From NCBI GenBank assembly GCA_028622995.1, contig JAJQJQ010000006.1:4588001-4652000 (forward strand): DNA of 64,000 nt, read 5' to 3'. Made by a program: the position numbers and the translations under genes. This document shows positions 12,201-23,039 of the stretch, in pieces (the stretch's first letter is position 1; every line of letters starts with the position of its first letter). Below the pieces are notes generated by a model. It ran no database searches. It saw only the letters and a list, made by a program, of their open reading frames with translations, and was not told where the DNA came from. The stretch comes from Panagrolaimus kolymaensis. Taxonomy: Eukaryota > Nematoda > Chromadorea > Rhabditida > Panagrolaimidae.

Positions 12201-13366
12201 ATGCCTCCTCGATCTGTGGTAAAATTAAATATTTATGATATGGTAAGTCCTTTCATTAAACATCAGCTTTTTTTTATTTTTATCTTTTAGTATTGGGTCA
12301 ATGATTATGCATCCGTGTTGGGTATTGGTGTATATCATTCTGGTGTCGAAATTCATGGAGTTGAATATGCTTATGGTGGACATCCTTTTGAATTTTCTGG
12401 TATATTTGAAAATCAACCTGGTGATGCTGAAGAACTTGGAGAAAATTTCAAATTTAAAGAAGCACAAATCTGTGGTGAAACTGATTTTACTGCATATGAA
12501 ATAAAGAAGATTATTCAACAACTTGGTGAAGATTATCGTGGTGATAAATACCATTTGATAACAAAAAATTGCAATCACTTTTCTCACTTTTTAGTCAAGG
12601 TAATAATTTTGATTTGTTATAAGAAATATTTAACCTTTACTTTTCAGATGTTAACGGGTACTGATATTCCGCCATGGGTCAATCGCTTAGCTTCAATGTC
12701 AAACTCAATCCCATTTTTTGAACGCGTTATTCCTCCAGAATGGTTAACTCCAGTTGCATTACAGCAATCGTTAGATGAAAAGCATAAGAAACCTTCTGAA
12801 CCTGTGACAATGAATTTTCCTGTTGAAGATGCAAAAGAAGCTTTAGAAGGTCATAACCCAAATACATCTAATAATTCATTTAACAGTATGCTACTTACTT
12901 TTGTCATATTTTTTAATACTATAAAAGTGTTTTAGTTTCTGGTATGTCAAATGGATCATCAATAAAAAGTCGACGATCTTCAAAAGAAGATTCAACTGCT
13001 TCGTTATTCAATGGCAGCCGGTCAACACCAACTTCTGCTCGATCAGCTCCATCAAGTTCTGGTTTATCAAAGTTATGGAATTCAATTAAAAATATTACAG
13101 CTGAGATTCCGGCAACTGTTACATCTGCGCCAAATACTCCTCCACCAATTCCACCTCCTCCTAAATTCACTCCAAGAATGAATAATGCAACACCAACTCC
13201 AAGATTTATTCCAACAACAACTAACGAAAATGGATCGCTTGCAACGCCTTCAACTTCTGCAACTCAATCAACCGTTTCAACTGCAACATCAAGCTCATCA
13301 GTAACTGACGAACAATTAAATGCTTTAATTGCTAAAACTCCACCTAGTCAAGAAGATTCTCAATAA
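12201..13366 (+). CDS. PPPDE/DESI-type deubiquitinating or deSUMOylating cysteine peptidase
   Basis: Exons 12201-12242, 12291-12599, 12648-12885 and 12936-13366 join in frame to about 339 aa. The N-terminal ~170 residues match the DESI2 (PPPDE) family: VVKLNIYDM, GIGVYHSGVEIHGVEYAYGGH and KNCNHFSHFLVK, then the LTGTDIPPWVNRLA block. The expected catalytic pair is His30 and Cys108, and both are present. Human DESI2 is ~194 aa. Here an extra ~150-residue tail rich in Ser, Thr and Pro follows, with a PPPIPPPPKFTPR proline run. Family members cleave ubiquitin- or SUMO-type conjugates; substrate is not deducible. There is no signal peptide. Confidence 0.92.
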
Positions 13367-14361
13367 ATTTCAAACTGTAATGTTGCCTTGTCAAAAAGAA
13401 AAAATATATCTTTTGTATTCTGTTTATAAGCATAATCACTTTTATTATTACTTATTCAAGTTTATCTTTAATTGTTATATCGTTGATTGAAAACCAAAAT
13501 TAAATACGTGTATTAACTATTTTGTCATTTTTCGTTTGAACAAAATACGACCTTTTGCCTTTCTTTGTTAAAAAGCTTATATGTTTTGCCTTTGTATTTC
13601 ACACACATATTCTCTGGAAACAATATCATTTTGGCGCTACCTTGAATAAAGTTTTTTTGTAATTCACTAAACTCTTTGAAACGGAATTGAATAGAAACAG
13701 CAATTGATTTTTTAATTACCAAAGTTAATATTTTGTAAGTTTACAACATTCATGGTTTGAGTTTGAAAAGCAGCTGGCAATGGAAAAAAGGCGCGAAAAC
13801 TACAGTTCGATAAAATAAAATAATTTGTTTTTGATTTGAATATGAAAAACAATGATGATTAACCTTATTTCAAAAGACTTTACAGCAATGTGAAATATCG
13901 GTATTGGCAGATGTTTTGTAATCCCAATATTAATGGTGTATGTATGATTTTTTTAATTTTCTTGAATTAATGAGTGAACTAATAAATAAGCTTTTACCTC
14001 TTTATTATGAGTTAATTTTCCTTCTTTATTTACCCAGCATAACAAACATAACATACATATTTGCTTAAATGGTGTTTTAGCTCTCAAGGTTTTTTCCCAT
14101 CTCTTATTGTTTTGAACATAAACGATTTTGATCGGGGTCATTCTTATCGATCATTTTTATCTGAGCTCTTGAAAAAAAAAAAGACTAACAGTTTCTCCGT
14201 GCTGATCATTTTCTTAAGTTTGTTTTAAAAGTCGACATATCTGCTTTTGATAAGATATCATCCGGTTTCTTAGTTGTCACTATCCAACATATCCTTTCGT
14301 TATAATGATTTTAACAATATTTATTATCACTTAAAAATAGATAAATTTTTAGATTTCCCTA
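13367..14361. other. Intergenic with two orphan minus-strand ORFs
   Basis: On the minus strand, 14141-13953 (MTPIKIVYVQNNKRWEK..) and 13722-13525 (..QFRFKEFSELQKNF..YKGKTYKLFNKERQKVVFC) are less low-complexity than other chance ORFs here. The first has a donor-like GAG|GTAAAA near 13997. I could not find a phase-matching join between them or a recognisable family. They may be a small unrecognised gene or a relic. The right end carries the promoter of dCMP deaminase. Confidence 0.25.
14352..14361 (+). promoter_or_regulatory. Probable trans-splice acceptor before dCMP deaminase
   Basis: TTTTTAG followed within ten bases by the start ATG at 14362 resembles an intron 3' splice site with no upstream exon, as expected for nematode spliced-leader addition. 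This is inference from position only. Confidence 0.4.
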
Positions 14362-15196
14362 ATGCCACCCGAAGAGCAACAAAAAGCAGCTGCTGAAACT
14401 TCAGCGAAAGAAAATAATAATGATATTACTAAACCACCAACATTTTGTGAAATTGATGAAGCTGTTAAACTTCTCGATGAATGCAAGTTAGAGTGAGAAA
14501 CATTTTTTCCCTTACAATAAATAAGTTCAAATTTTCAGTGAAAAATTAGCAGAAGGTTTTGTTCCCAAACGAAAAAATTACATTGGATGGGAAGAAACTT
14601 TTATGGGAATGGCTTTGCTTGCAGCTCAACGAAGCAAAGACCCTGTTACTCAAGTTCGCCTTTTATATTCTTTCTCCTCCAATAACGATGCTGTTTTAGG
14701 TTGGCTCGGCAATAGTTGGAACAGACAATATCCTTAATTCCATAGGATATAATGGCATGCCTCGAGGTTGTGAAGATGATGATTTTCCTTGGGGTAAACA
14801 TCCTGATCGACCATTCCTCAACAAGCACAGTTATGTCTGTCACGCAGAAGAGAATGCAATTCTCAATGCTAAGGACTCGCTTAAGGGTAATATTCTTTAT
14901 TCAACTATGTTTCCATGCAATCGATGTGCTAAAATGATAATACAGGTTTTTCATTTATTTCCTGGGATTTTCCAATTTTTAAGGTGGTTGAATTTTTAGG
15001 TTGGCATTACCGAAGTGGTTTATTTAAATAATAAGCATGATGATGATGAAGTTATGGCTGCTAAATTAATGTTTTCTAAAGCTGGTATTAAAACAAGGTA
15101 GCCAAATTTGCGTAATTTTTCTTAAAAGCTTTAAAACTAACCTTTTAAAGGAAATTCGTTACTGAAAAGAAGCAAATTGTATTGGATTTTGAATAA
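14362..15196 (+). CDS. Deoxycytidylate (dCMP) deaminase
   Basis: Exons 14362-14492, 14539-14653, 14700-14945, 15000-15097 and 15151-15196 join in frame to about 211 aa. The enzyme deaminates dCMP to dUMP, feeding thymidylate synthesis. The zinc signature is intact: CHAEENAI (His130, catalytic Glu132) and PCNRCAK (Cys155, Cys158). The GYNGMPRGCEDDDFPWG loop is typical of DCTD. The N-terminal ~40 residues are a hydrophilic extension. The exon 1 donor could instead be the GTTAGA eight bases upstream, also in frame; GTGAGA is chosen as the better site. The 3' end faces the DEAD-box gene 140 bp away. Confidence 0.93.
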
Positions 15197-15336
15197 CTTG
15201 ATGCCCTCATGGTTGCTTGCACTTCCAAAATATCAAACAAAACAATTTTTTGGTATATTTTATTATAATAAAAAACAACAACAATTAAATAAACTATTCA
15301 AAACAAATACATACAATCAAACTTTAACATTTTAAT

Positions 15337-17253
15337 CTAATTTCCCATAATAACTCTGTAAGCCATATCACTTAAAAACGCAGGAATCGGTTGCTTTAAC
15401 TTTTTCAATTCTCTCACAAGATTATGAGCAAGTTGCATATGTGAAGCATCTTCAGGAACCAAATAGGTAATAGCTTTAGCACTTCCACCCAATCTTCCAG
15501 CACGTCCAATTCGATGAACATAAGTATCAAAATCTGTTGGAGGATCATAGTTGATTATCAATTCAATTCCAGGAAAATTAAGTCCACGTCCAGCAACATT
15601 TGAAGCACATAAAACTTGATATTCATCATTTAAGAATCCACTCCAAGCTTCATTACGTTGAGATTGACTTCGACCGCTGAAAGATTACTGTATCATAGAA
15701 AAATAAGGGAAATTAAAAACACATACCCATGCATACTGATGGTTCTTATTCCAGCCATTGATAAAAAAATTGCTAAATAATCAATTTGTCGACGAATTTC
15801 ACCAAAAATAATTGTCTTTTTTACACGATACTGTTCTTTGTGGACAAAATTTGTAACGTCATATTTGAGTTCTTCTTCGGGTATGATTAAAGCATCCTTC
15901 ATTAGAATTTGTAAAAGATGTTGTCTGCGTTTAAAAATTGGAATCTGAAAAAAAAAACGTTTAGTATATTAAGAAAAAGGAGAAATAACTTACGTCATAA
16001 AACCTTTGTTTTACAGTAGGACTGATACCAAAAGTACGCAATTCAACTCTCATAAAATCTTTTCGAAGAAATTTTGGAAGCGTAATCTGAACAGCATGAC
16101 TAAAAGTTGCACTAAAAAGAGCATGAACGATGTCGAGACGCTGAAAAAAAGAAGAAGATTACAATGATAATTAAAGTCGCAATATCTTACTATTCTGTCT
16201 TTTAGCACCAGTAACAAATCTTGAAAAAGTTCATCAGTCACGAGTTTATCAGCTTCATCAACAGCCAAAAAACGAGCATGGTTAACATAGACCTAAAAAA
16301 ACATAAGTTATGAAATACAACAAAAAAATCATAACAAACGTCATCTTTATCAACTAAATCAACGAATCTTCCAACAGTGGCAATAAGAATATCACATCCA
16401 TTTTTGATATGTCTAGCATTTGTTTCTCTTTCATATTCGCCATAAGCACATTTTACCACAATTCCAGTATCATTTGCAAGGCGAAGAGTATCAAGACATA
16501 GTTGATGGACAAGATCACGAGTTGCACCAATCACAATAACATACGGAGCATTTGAAGGTCGTTGAAGTGTTTCATTTTTCTTGAGTTGGATACAATGTTC
16601 AATTAAAGGAAGCATAACAGCTACAGTTTTGCCAGAGCCTGTTGGAGCAGTTGCCACGATATCATGATCTAAAATGGAATGATTAGGACAGAACCAAGAA
16701 AAAAAAATGAAACTTTACTTGAATTGTTTAACAAAAAAGGAACCAAAATTTGTTGGATTGGAAGAGGATCTGTAATTTTCATTCTTTGGAGATTCTCCAT
16801 TAACTGCGGAGTGAAATTTGCTTCCACAAAGCTCCTAAAACAGATAAAGGATAAGAGTGATACAAAAATTATTTACTAAAAAACTTACATAATTTGAGTG
16901 GGTCGTACAGATTCTCCCCGATCATTGTAGCATGATATTCCTTCAACGTTATACATTGTCTCAAAATTAGCACCAGGTTGAAGAGTAGCTCTTTCAAAAA
17001 GTTCATCACCTTCAGGAAATTTTGGAACATATGTTTCACGAATTTTTCCACGACGATAATCATGATGAGTAGAGAAAAACTGCAGAGCTTCTTGATGGCG
17101 AGCTTCAATGATATGCCCTTTTGCAAGTCTAGCTATACCACCATCATGAGCATTGTTATGTTTGAAATATGCTTCTCGAGCTTTAACTGCTTTTGGGTTT
17201 AAAACAAACTGATTTTCAGTGGAAGTTTGTTTAGATGTAACTGGAACAAACAT
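15337..17253 (-). CDS. Divergent DEAD-box RNA helicase
   Basis: Seven exons (17253-16889, 16834-16719, 16668-16340, 16292-16191, 16140-15994, 15944-15727 and 15676-15337) join in frame to about 538 aa. Visible motifs are a Q motif (ITDPLPIQQ), motif I APTGSGKT (about 168-175), motif II DEAD (about 282-285), motif III SAT, and motifs V/VI (AGRGLNFPG and HRIGRAGR, about 480-487). Several positions differ from the consensus: GATRDL in place of PTREL, TVGR in place of TPGR, and RAGR in place of RTGR. ATPase residues are intact, so it is probably active. The N-terminal ~120 residues resemble those of Vasa/DDX3-like nematode helicases such as the MUT-14 group involved in germline small-RNA pathways. 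That assignment is tentative. Confidence 0.9.
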
Positions 17254-18302
17254 TTTTCAACACCAAATTTTTTAAACTGTAACGATTTTAACGAAAAAAA
17301 ATAAAAGAAAAAAGTGATTATGCATCAAAGGTTTTTTCTTACAGTATCACAAACGTTTTTTTTTTTCGTAGCGAGATAGAGTCAAACTTGAAATGGTAAA
17401 AAATAGTAGGATTGAATTTACTTTTTATTTCAACTTCATAATTTTTTTATTGACAAATTAAAGAATTTTAACTAAAAATTTCTAAAAAGCTAATGAGAAA
17501 ATATGAAATTCTAGTTATTATTTTCAAGAGTCACTGCTGCTACTTACTTTCCCTTCAAAAAAGCTTTTTTCTTCGAATTTTTTTAATTGCGGAGATGATG
17601 ATTGAATCTTCACGATCAAAAAAGAAGAAGATGAGAGAGAGAGAATCACATTTACAAGCTCTCAATAATGGCGTTTTTTTTTATTATTGTTATACAATCG
17701 CCGCTGGCAGTCCTCCGCTTAAAATTTTGATGATCATTTCCAGCCGCGCCATCATTGTATGTTATTTTGGGATGAAAGAGAAGAAAAAAAGACTTAGTAT
17801 GTATGTATTATTCTAACGGTGCAAGAAAGAGGAACGAGGAGATGATGAAAATAGTGTTTTTGTGTTGTTGTTCCACTTTCAAGAACTAAACCGATCTAAT
17901 AAATAAATTAAAATTTGCATAAACTTTCTATTCTCTCGTTGGATCCCTTTTTTTTAAACTTTTGAAACCAATCTTCTAAAATAAAATATTGTTGTTGCTC
18001 GTTTTTGTTTCTTTTTTTTTGTATTTATTTATTTTTAGAAAGGGAAAATTTCAGTGAACGATTTTCGATTTTTTTTAACTTGATTTATTTTCAAGAGATA
18101 TTTTTAAAACCCGTGGTGTGCTGCAATTGTTTGTAATACAAGTAGTAGTATCCTTAGGCAAACAAACATTAGTGTTGTTGGTTTTTGTTGCTGGGTCAAG
18201 AGCATCAAAGGCGTTTTGAAATCACGAACGGCGAACTTTTGTTCAAAGATTTGTTAGTCATTTTACTCTATGGTTTCATGATTATTTATTAAAACAAAAA
18301 GT
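17254..18302. other. Divergent promoter region between helicase and ground-like gene
   Basis: AT-rich sequence between two divergently transcribed genes, with no exon or RNA gene supported. Open frames such as 17493-17816 are low-complexity. It should hold both promoters. Confidence 0.5.
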
Positions 18303-20415
18303 ATGGCTTCAATTATTGCCTTTTTGATGTTATTTATTTCCATGATGTTGCTAATCCTTCCATATTCTCAAAGTCAAACAATCGAAAAAACAAAATTAAA
18401 AAATGAATTATTAGCGAATTTGAATAAATATTCTGAGAAAGGTTCAGATTTATTAGAACCTTTGGGAAGTCCGCGTGGAACTGATCCACCATTAAGAAAG
18501 GAGCCACTTGGAACACCACCAGTTCCGCCTCCACCTTCGTCTGCTACTAATGGTAATGGATTATTTAATTTATTTCAATCACAACCTTCATCATTATTTT
18601 CTTCACTTCCTAATTTATTTAATGGTTTGCTTCCATTATCTTTTACAACACCTCAACCACTTCAACGTCAACTTGGAATTCAACCTATTCCATTTGGAAG
18701 TCGTTCTTCATCATTATTTCGACAGCATCCATTACCACCACCTCCACCAGCTCCGCCATCACCTCCACCACCACCTCCTTTATTACCTTTACCAACTTTA
18801 CTTCCATTTTTTGCTCAAAATGGTGTTCCACAAGGATCATCTCAATTACCTAATGGACCACTTCAACCTCTTCCACCAATCGATAATGTGGCAACAGTGA
18901 GACCAAGATTTATTAATTACACAACTCCACCATTACCAAATTTAAAATCAATGTCTGAAGCTGTATCAGATAATATTAGAGATTGGCGACAAAGATTTTA
19001 TAAAGCTTTTAAAAAACTTTCTGGACGTGGACCATTTCCTTCAACAACTTTTGCTCCATTACCGCCGCCGCATCCATTTTCTAATCATCTTAAAATTCAA
19101 TCTATTCCACCACATCAATCTCCACTTTCTCGACCACATTCAAGACAGATGCAACCTGTGATAATTATTAATGATACCAAAGCTCCAATAATTGATAAAA
19201 ATCGTCAAATTTTAATGAATCGAAATAATCCAAATTGGATATCGGATCAAAAAGTTAAAACTTATGCAAGGGATAGTAAAGGAAGAATTGTAAGATTATT
19301 TGGTGTTGAAAGTAGCGGATATCGGTATAATAATAGCAACACTAATGGGTGAGTGTTTTTCTGTAAAATAAAAAAAACTTGTTTGAATGGGAAAAAACAA
19401 TTAGCAGTCGACTCCCTGATGTGTTGAAAATGATATTGACCTCGTTCGTTATTTTCACTTTCAAAAAAAAAAATTGAAGAAAAAAAAGTAACGAAATTTT
19501 GGAAGATGCGAAATATAAAATTTTCTGAGCATTTTTTAAAGGAAAATTTGAGTTATAAAATAATTTAAATTATTTAAGCTTTATTCCTATTCCGGATCCT
19601 CCTGGATTGCTTAGTGAAAATGTGGACATTGGTCCAGTTTATATTCCAGCAGCTCGACCATCCACAGCTGCTCCAATTTATAATTCTTATCCATCAACGC
19701 CTCCACAAATAAACACATATGTTGCACCTCCAATTCCCCAACCTACATCATCATCGGTTTATACCGTACAAGTAATTTACAATTTTGAAAACTTTTAAAT
19801 AAATATTACGTTTAAGATGCCTGCACCACCTTCAGTTGCTCCTCCACCCGTTGCATTAGCTTCTTATCCATCTTCAACTTATGGCCCACTTCCACCGCCA
19901 CGAGATGAAATAATGACACAAGAAGTTGATGGATTAGAATATGATGATGTTAATAATGAAGTAATAATAATTTTTACATCACAAAAAATTATCCGATTTT
20001 GAACTTTTAAACCTTTTTTTAGACTCCATGCGTTGGTTGTGAAAACACTAATTTAAGCCCAAATGATCCATGGCTACTTGGATCAGATAACGGAATAATG
20101 GAAAATAATGAAAAATGTAATTCCCTTCGACTTCGATATATCATTCAAGAATCAATAATTAATTCTGATGCGGAAGCAAGCAAACGTGCAATTCAATTAC
20201 GAGCTGAAAATGAATTAGGATCTTTTTACAATGTTGTTTGCGGAGTTGGATTTTTTTCGTACATAGCACATACAGATGAGTTTTGCCAAGCATCTTCATC
20301 AGGAATAAATTGTTATGTATTTTCACCTGTTTGCTCTTTTCGAATGCAAATGGGCACAGGAATTGCGAGAAAAAGAAAAGTGAGAAGGAGAAAATCTTTT
20401 GTTAATAAAAATTGA
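18303..20415 (+). CDS. Ground-like domain (hedgehog-related) secreted protein with long proline-rich region
   Basis: Exons 18303-19348, 19579-19771, 19817-19960 and 20023-20415 join in frame to about 591 aa. A hydrophobic signal peptide (about residues 1-25, IIAFLMLFISMMLLILPYSQS) starts the protein. Residues ~60-450 are dominated by proline runs (PPPPPAPPSPPPPPP near 145-160). The last ~130 residues carry a ground-like domain: TPCVGCENTNLSPND, an EKC and a C-terminal set of Cys (NVVCGVGFF, FCQAS, NCYVF, SPVC), then a basic tail RKRKVRRRK. Ground-like proteins are nematode secreted proteins distantly related to hedgehog, many tied to cuticle and epidermal matrices. The proline-rich part is far longer than in small family members. 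The 19579-19960 exons are short and less certain. Confidence 0.85.
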
Positions 20416-20783
20416 ATCATCACACATATTACACATATCGGTACTTTATAATATTGTTATTGCTGTATTTATTAATAAATATTCGGTAATTATAAAAAAG
20501 CAGAGTTAAAAATACACAACTTTCAAAGTTGAAGAAAATTTTTTTAAGTTTGCAAAGCTTCAGACAAAAAAAATATTGTTTGTTCATGGTTTCGGCAAAG
20601 TGCAAAAATGATCAATTATTTGGTGAAGCAAACAAAAAATAAATGTATGCAAATTTTGACTTTTGCATGCTCATTTTTTTGAAGCCTTCAAAATCGTATA
20701 AAAGGAAAGGCATGAAATGAAAAAGTCATCAGTTTAGTCTGCGCTTCGTCGACTTACCTCTCTCATCGTCCTTCATCTTCGTC
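20416..20783 (+). promoter_or_regulatory. MSP promoter region with TATA box
   Basis: This 368-bp gap separates the ground-like gene from MSP. TATAAAAG at 20697-20704 lies about 80 bp before the MSP ATG, a plausible core promoter for a strongly expressed, spermatogenesis-specific gene. A TTTTGCATGC element lies just upstream near 20661. The promoter role is inferred from position. Confidence 0.5.
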
Positions 20784-21214
20784 ATGGCTTCCGTTCCTCC
20801 TGGTGACATCAACACTCAACCTGCTAACAAGATCGTCTTCAACGCTCCTTATGATGATAAGCATACTTATCACATCAAAGTTGGTTTTATTTTTTATTTT
20901 TCCTATTTTTCATCGCTTGTTTTTTTCAGATCATCAATGCTGGTGGTCGTCGTATTGGATGGGCTATCAAAACCACCAACATGAAGCGTCTTGGTGTTGA
21001 TCCTCCCTGTGGTGTCCTTGATCCTAAAGAAGCTGTCTTGATGGCTGTCTCCTGTGACTCCTTCCAATTCGGTCAAGAAGACACCAACAATGATCGTATC
21101 ACAATCGAATGGACCAACACTCCTGATGGTGCTGCCAAGCAATTCCGCCGCGAATGGTTCCAAGGTGATGGTATGGTTCGTCGCAAGAATCTCCCTATCG
21201 AATACAATCCCTAA
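20784..21214 (+). CDS. msp: Major sperm protein (MSP)
   Basis: Exons 20784-20879 and 20930-21214 give 126 aa, against 127 for the C. elegans family. The sequence is typical: [70 protein letters not shown] and the end [11 protein letters not shown] forms the fibrous cytoskeleton that drives amoeboid motion of nematode sperm and is released as a signal to oocytes. Unlike the surrounding genes it uses many C-ending codons (ATC, GAC, AAC), as expected for a very highly expressed gene. The residue loss near the N-terminus relative to C. elegans is one codon. One 50-nt intron. AATAAA-type signals follow near 21250. Confidence 0.98.
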
Positions 21215-23039
21215 TTTTGTATTTGTATTTATGTGTTTTGTAATATTTAATAATAAATAATATTTAAAATTTATTTTATCTTGTTTCTTCTTTTTGATTT
21301 ATGGGGTTCTTAATTGGCGGAAAGATATACATAGTCTCGTGGAAATTTAATGATCTAATTAATATCAGTGAATGGATATTTGGGTGATAGACTGCTTGCT
21401 TTTCAACTCGTCGGCAATTGGGAGATGCAAATGGTGTTTGTCTTGTAAGACATCAAGTTGAGTGATTTGTTTTGAATGAAGATGCCAGGGAAAAAAAGGA
21501 AAACATAGGCAAATAAGGCAGCAAAAAAAAAGAAGGAATGTTGTTGCGGTCAGCGAGGCGTGAATCATTTATATTTTTTCCGTTTGTGTTCGTCCACAGA
21601 TAGAGAGAGAGCATTGGCCTTTTCCAAATTGGGCGCATTTACAGTTTTTGCGATTGCGGCAGAAAAAAATTGAAAGGCCATTTATTAGTCGTCGATATAT
21701 TATTTTGCCCGCCATGTTTTCTTGTACGAAAAATATTTTCGAGCCAATACACGATTGAGAAAAAAAGATACAATTGATTGCTTGTTTTTTCCTCCTTCAT
21801 CCTCATTTTGTTTTTTTTTTGTCTTTCTCTAATATATTAGCTCCCTTCGTTTCATTTAACATGAAGGTTTATGGCCAAACAACATTCATGATAAAAGTTT
21901 GACAAAACAAGACGCCTTCTCGAATGGCTTTTTCTTACTAATGTGTTTTAATTCAAACAGAAAAGCTGTTTTTTTATTACAACTTTTTGAGTCTCCTTCT
22001 TTTTTTTCGTGGATGTGGATTAGAAATAGAAAGAATTTATAGAAAATTAATTATTTGTTCTTTTTGTACTTAGGAATTTTAAACAAATGCTGACAATTGT
22101 CTACCGTATGCCGTGCATCGATGTTTTGGAATAACCAAAGCATTTTTAAATCTTGATTTACTTGAAGCTTCAAAGCTTGAATATGCATTTTTCTTTGAGT
22201 TTTTGCCGACTTTGATTTTTTTGAAAGCAAAATTTCAAAAACCACGCCTTACTAATTTTTTCTTAAAGCTTTCATTTTTCCTTCAAGTCTCTATTAGAAT
22301 GGAAATCGTAAACATTCCATTCATTTCCGATGATCGCACCTTTAATATTTTTTTTATAAAACTCTAAGCCTTGCAAACTTCAAAGGATATGAAAAATGTG
22401 AATTTAATGACTCTGTTTAATTTTTTCTCTCTCTCCACTCTAATTGTTTTGTTGATTTTGTCCATAAACATCTTCTTTTTTTTATCAGTGACCTCGTCGT
22501 CTTGATGGCGTCGGCTGCAGCTTTACAACCTAAACGGTCATTTCAAACAAGAGAATGATTAAAATAAAATATTAAGCTTTGTCAAGCAAACGTATATGCA
22601 CATACCCCTCTTTTTCTTGTTAGACTCCTCTGCCATTCTTTATCAAAGATAAATCGTTTATTTTTTTTGCACCATCACCAAATTTATTTTTTTATACTTG
22701 CGCTTTCGTGGTTTTACACTTTTTCTGTGTTCTTTTCACTCATTTTTTATTTGGTTGCTGCTTGAACGATAAATAGATAAAAATAGGCTTGTGTCTCTCT
22801 TTCTCTTGATTTTAGCCATCGAGGTAGTAGTATTTTTCTTTTTTTTTGAAATTTGAGCTAAAGTGATTTTTTAAAACGTACTTGTTTTTTGCCATCCATC
22901 GTAAAAAAAGAAAAAAAAAGATTTTTTGTTTTGTTTTTTAACGCCTGCCCTTTTTCAATGACGATGATGCATCGATAAAGTTATGATGAGTAGCATTATT
23001 ATTATTACTATTTTTTAAAGCATTTTTAGATCCTTTTGA
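21215..23039. other. Intergenic upstream of nidogen
   Basis: About 1.8 kb with T- and A-rich runs; no exon chain is supported. A few low-complexity frames (for example 22113-22367) lack domains. It is expected to contain the nidogen promoter. Confidence 0.5.
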
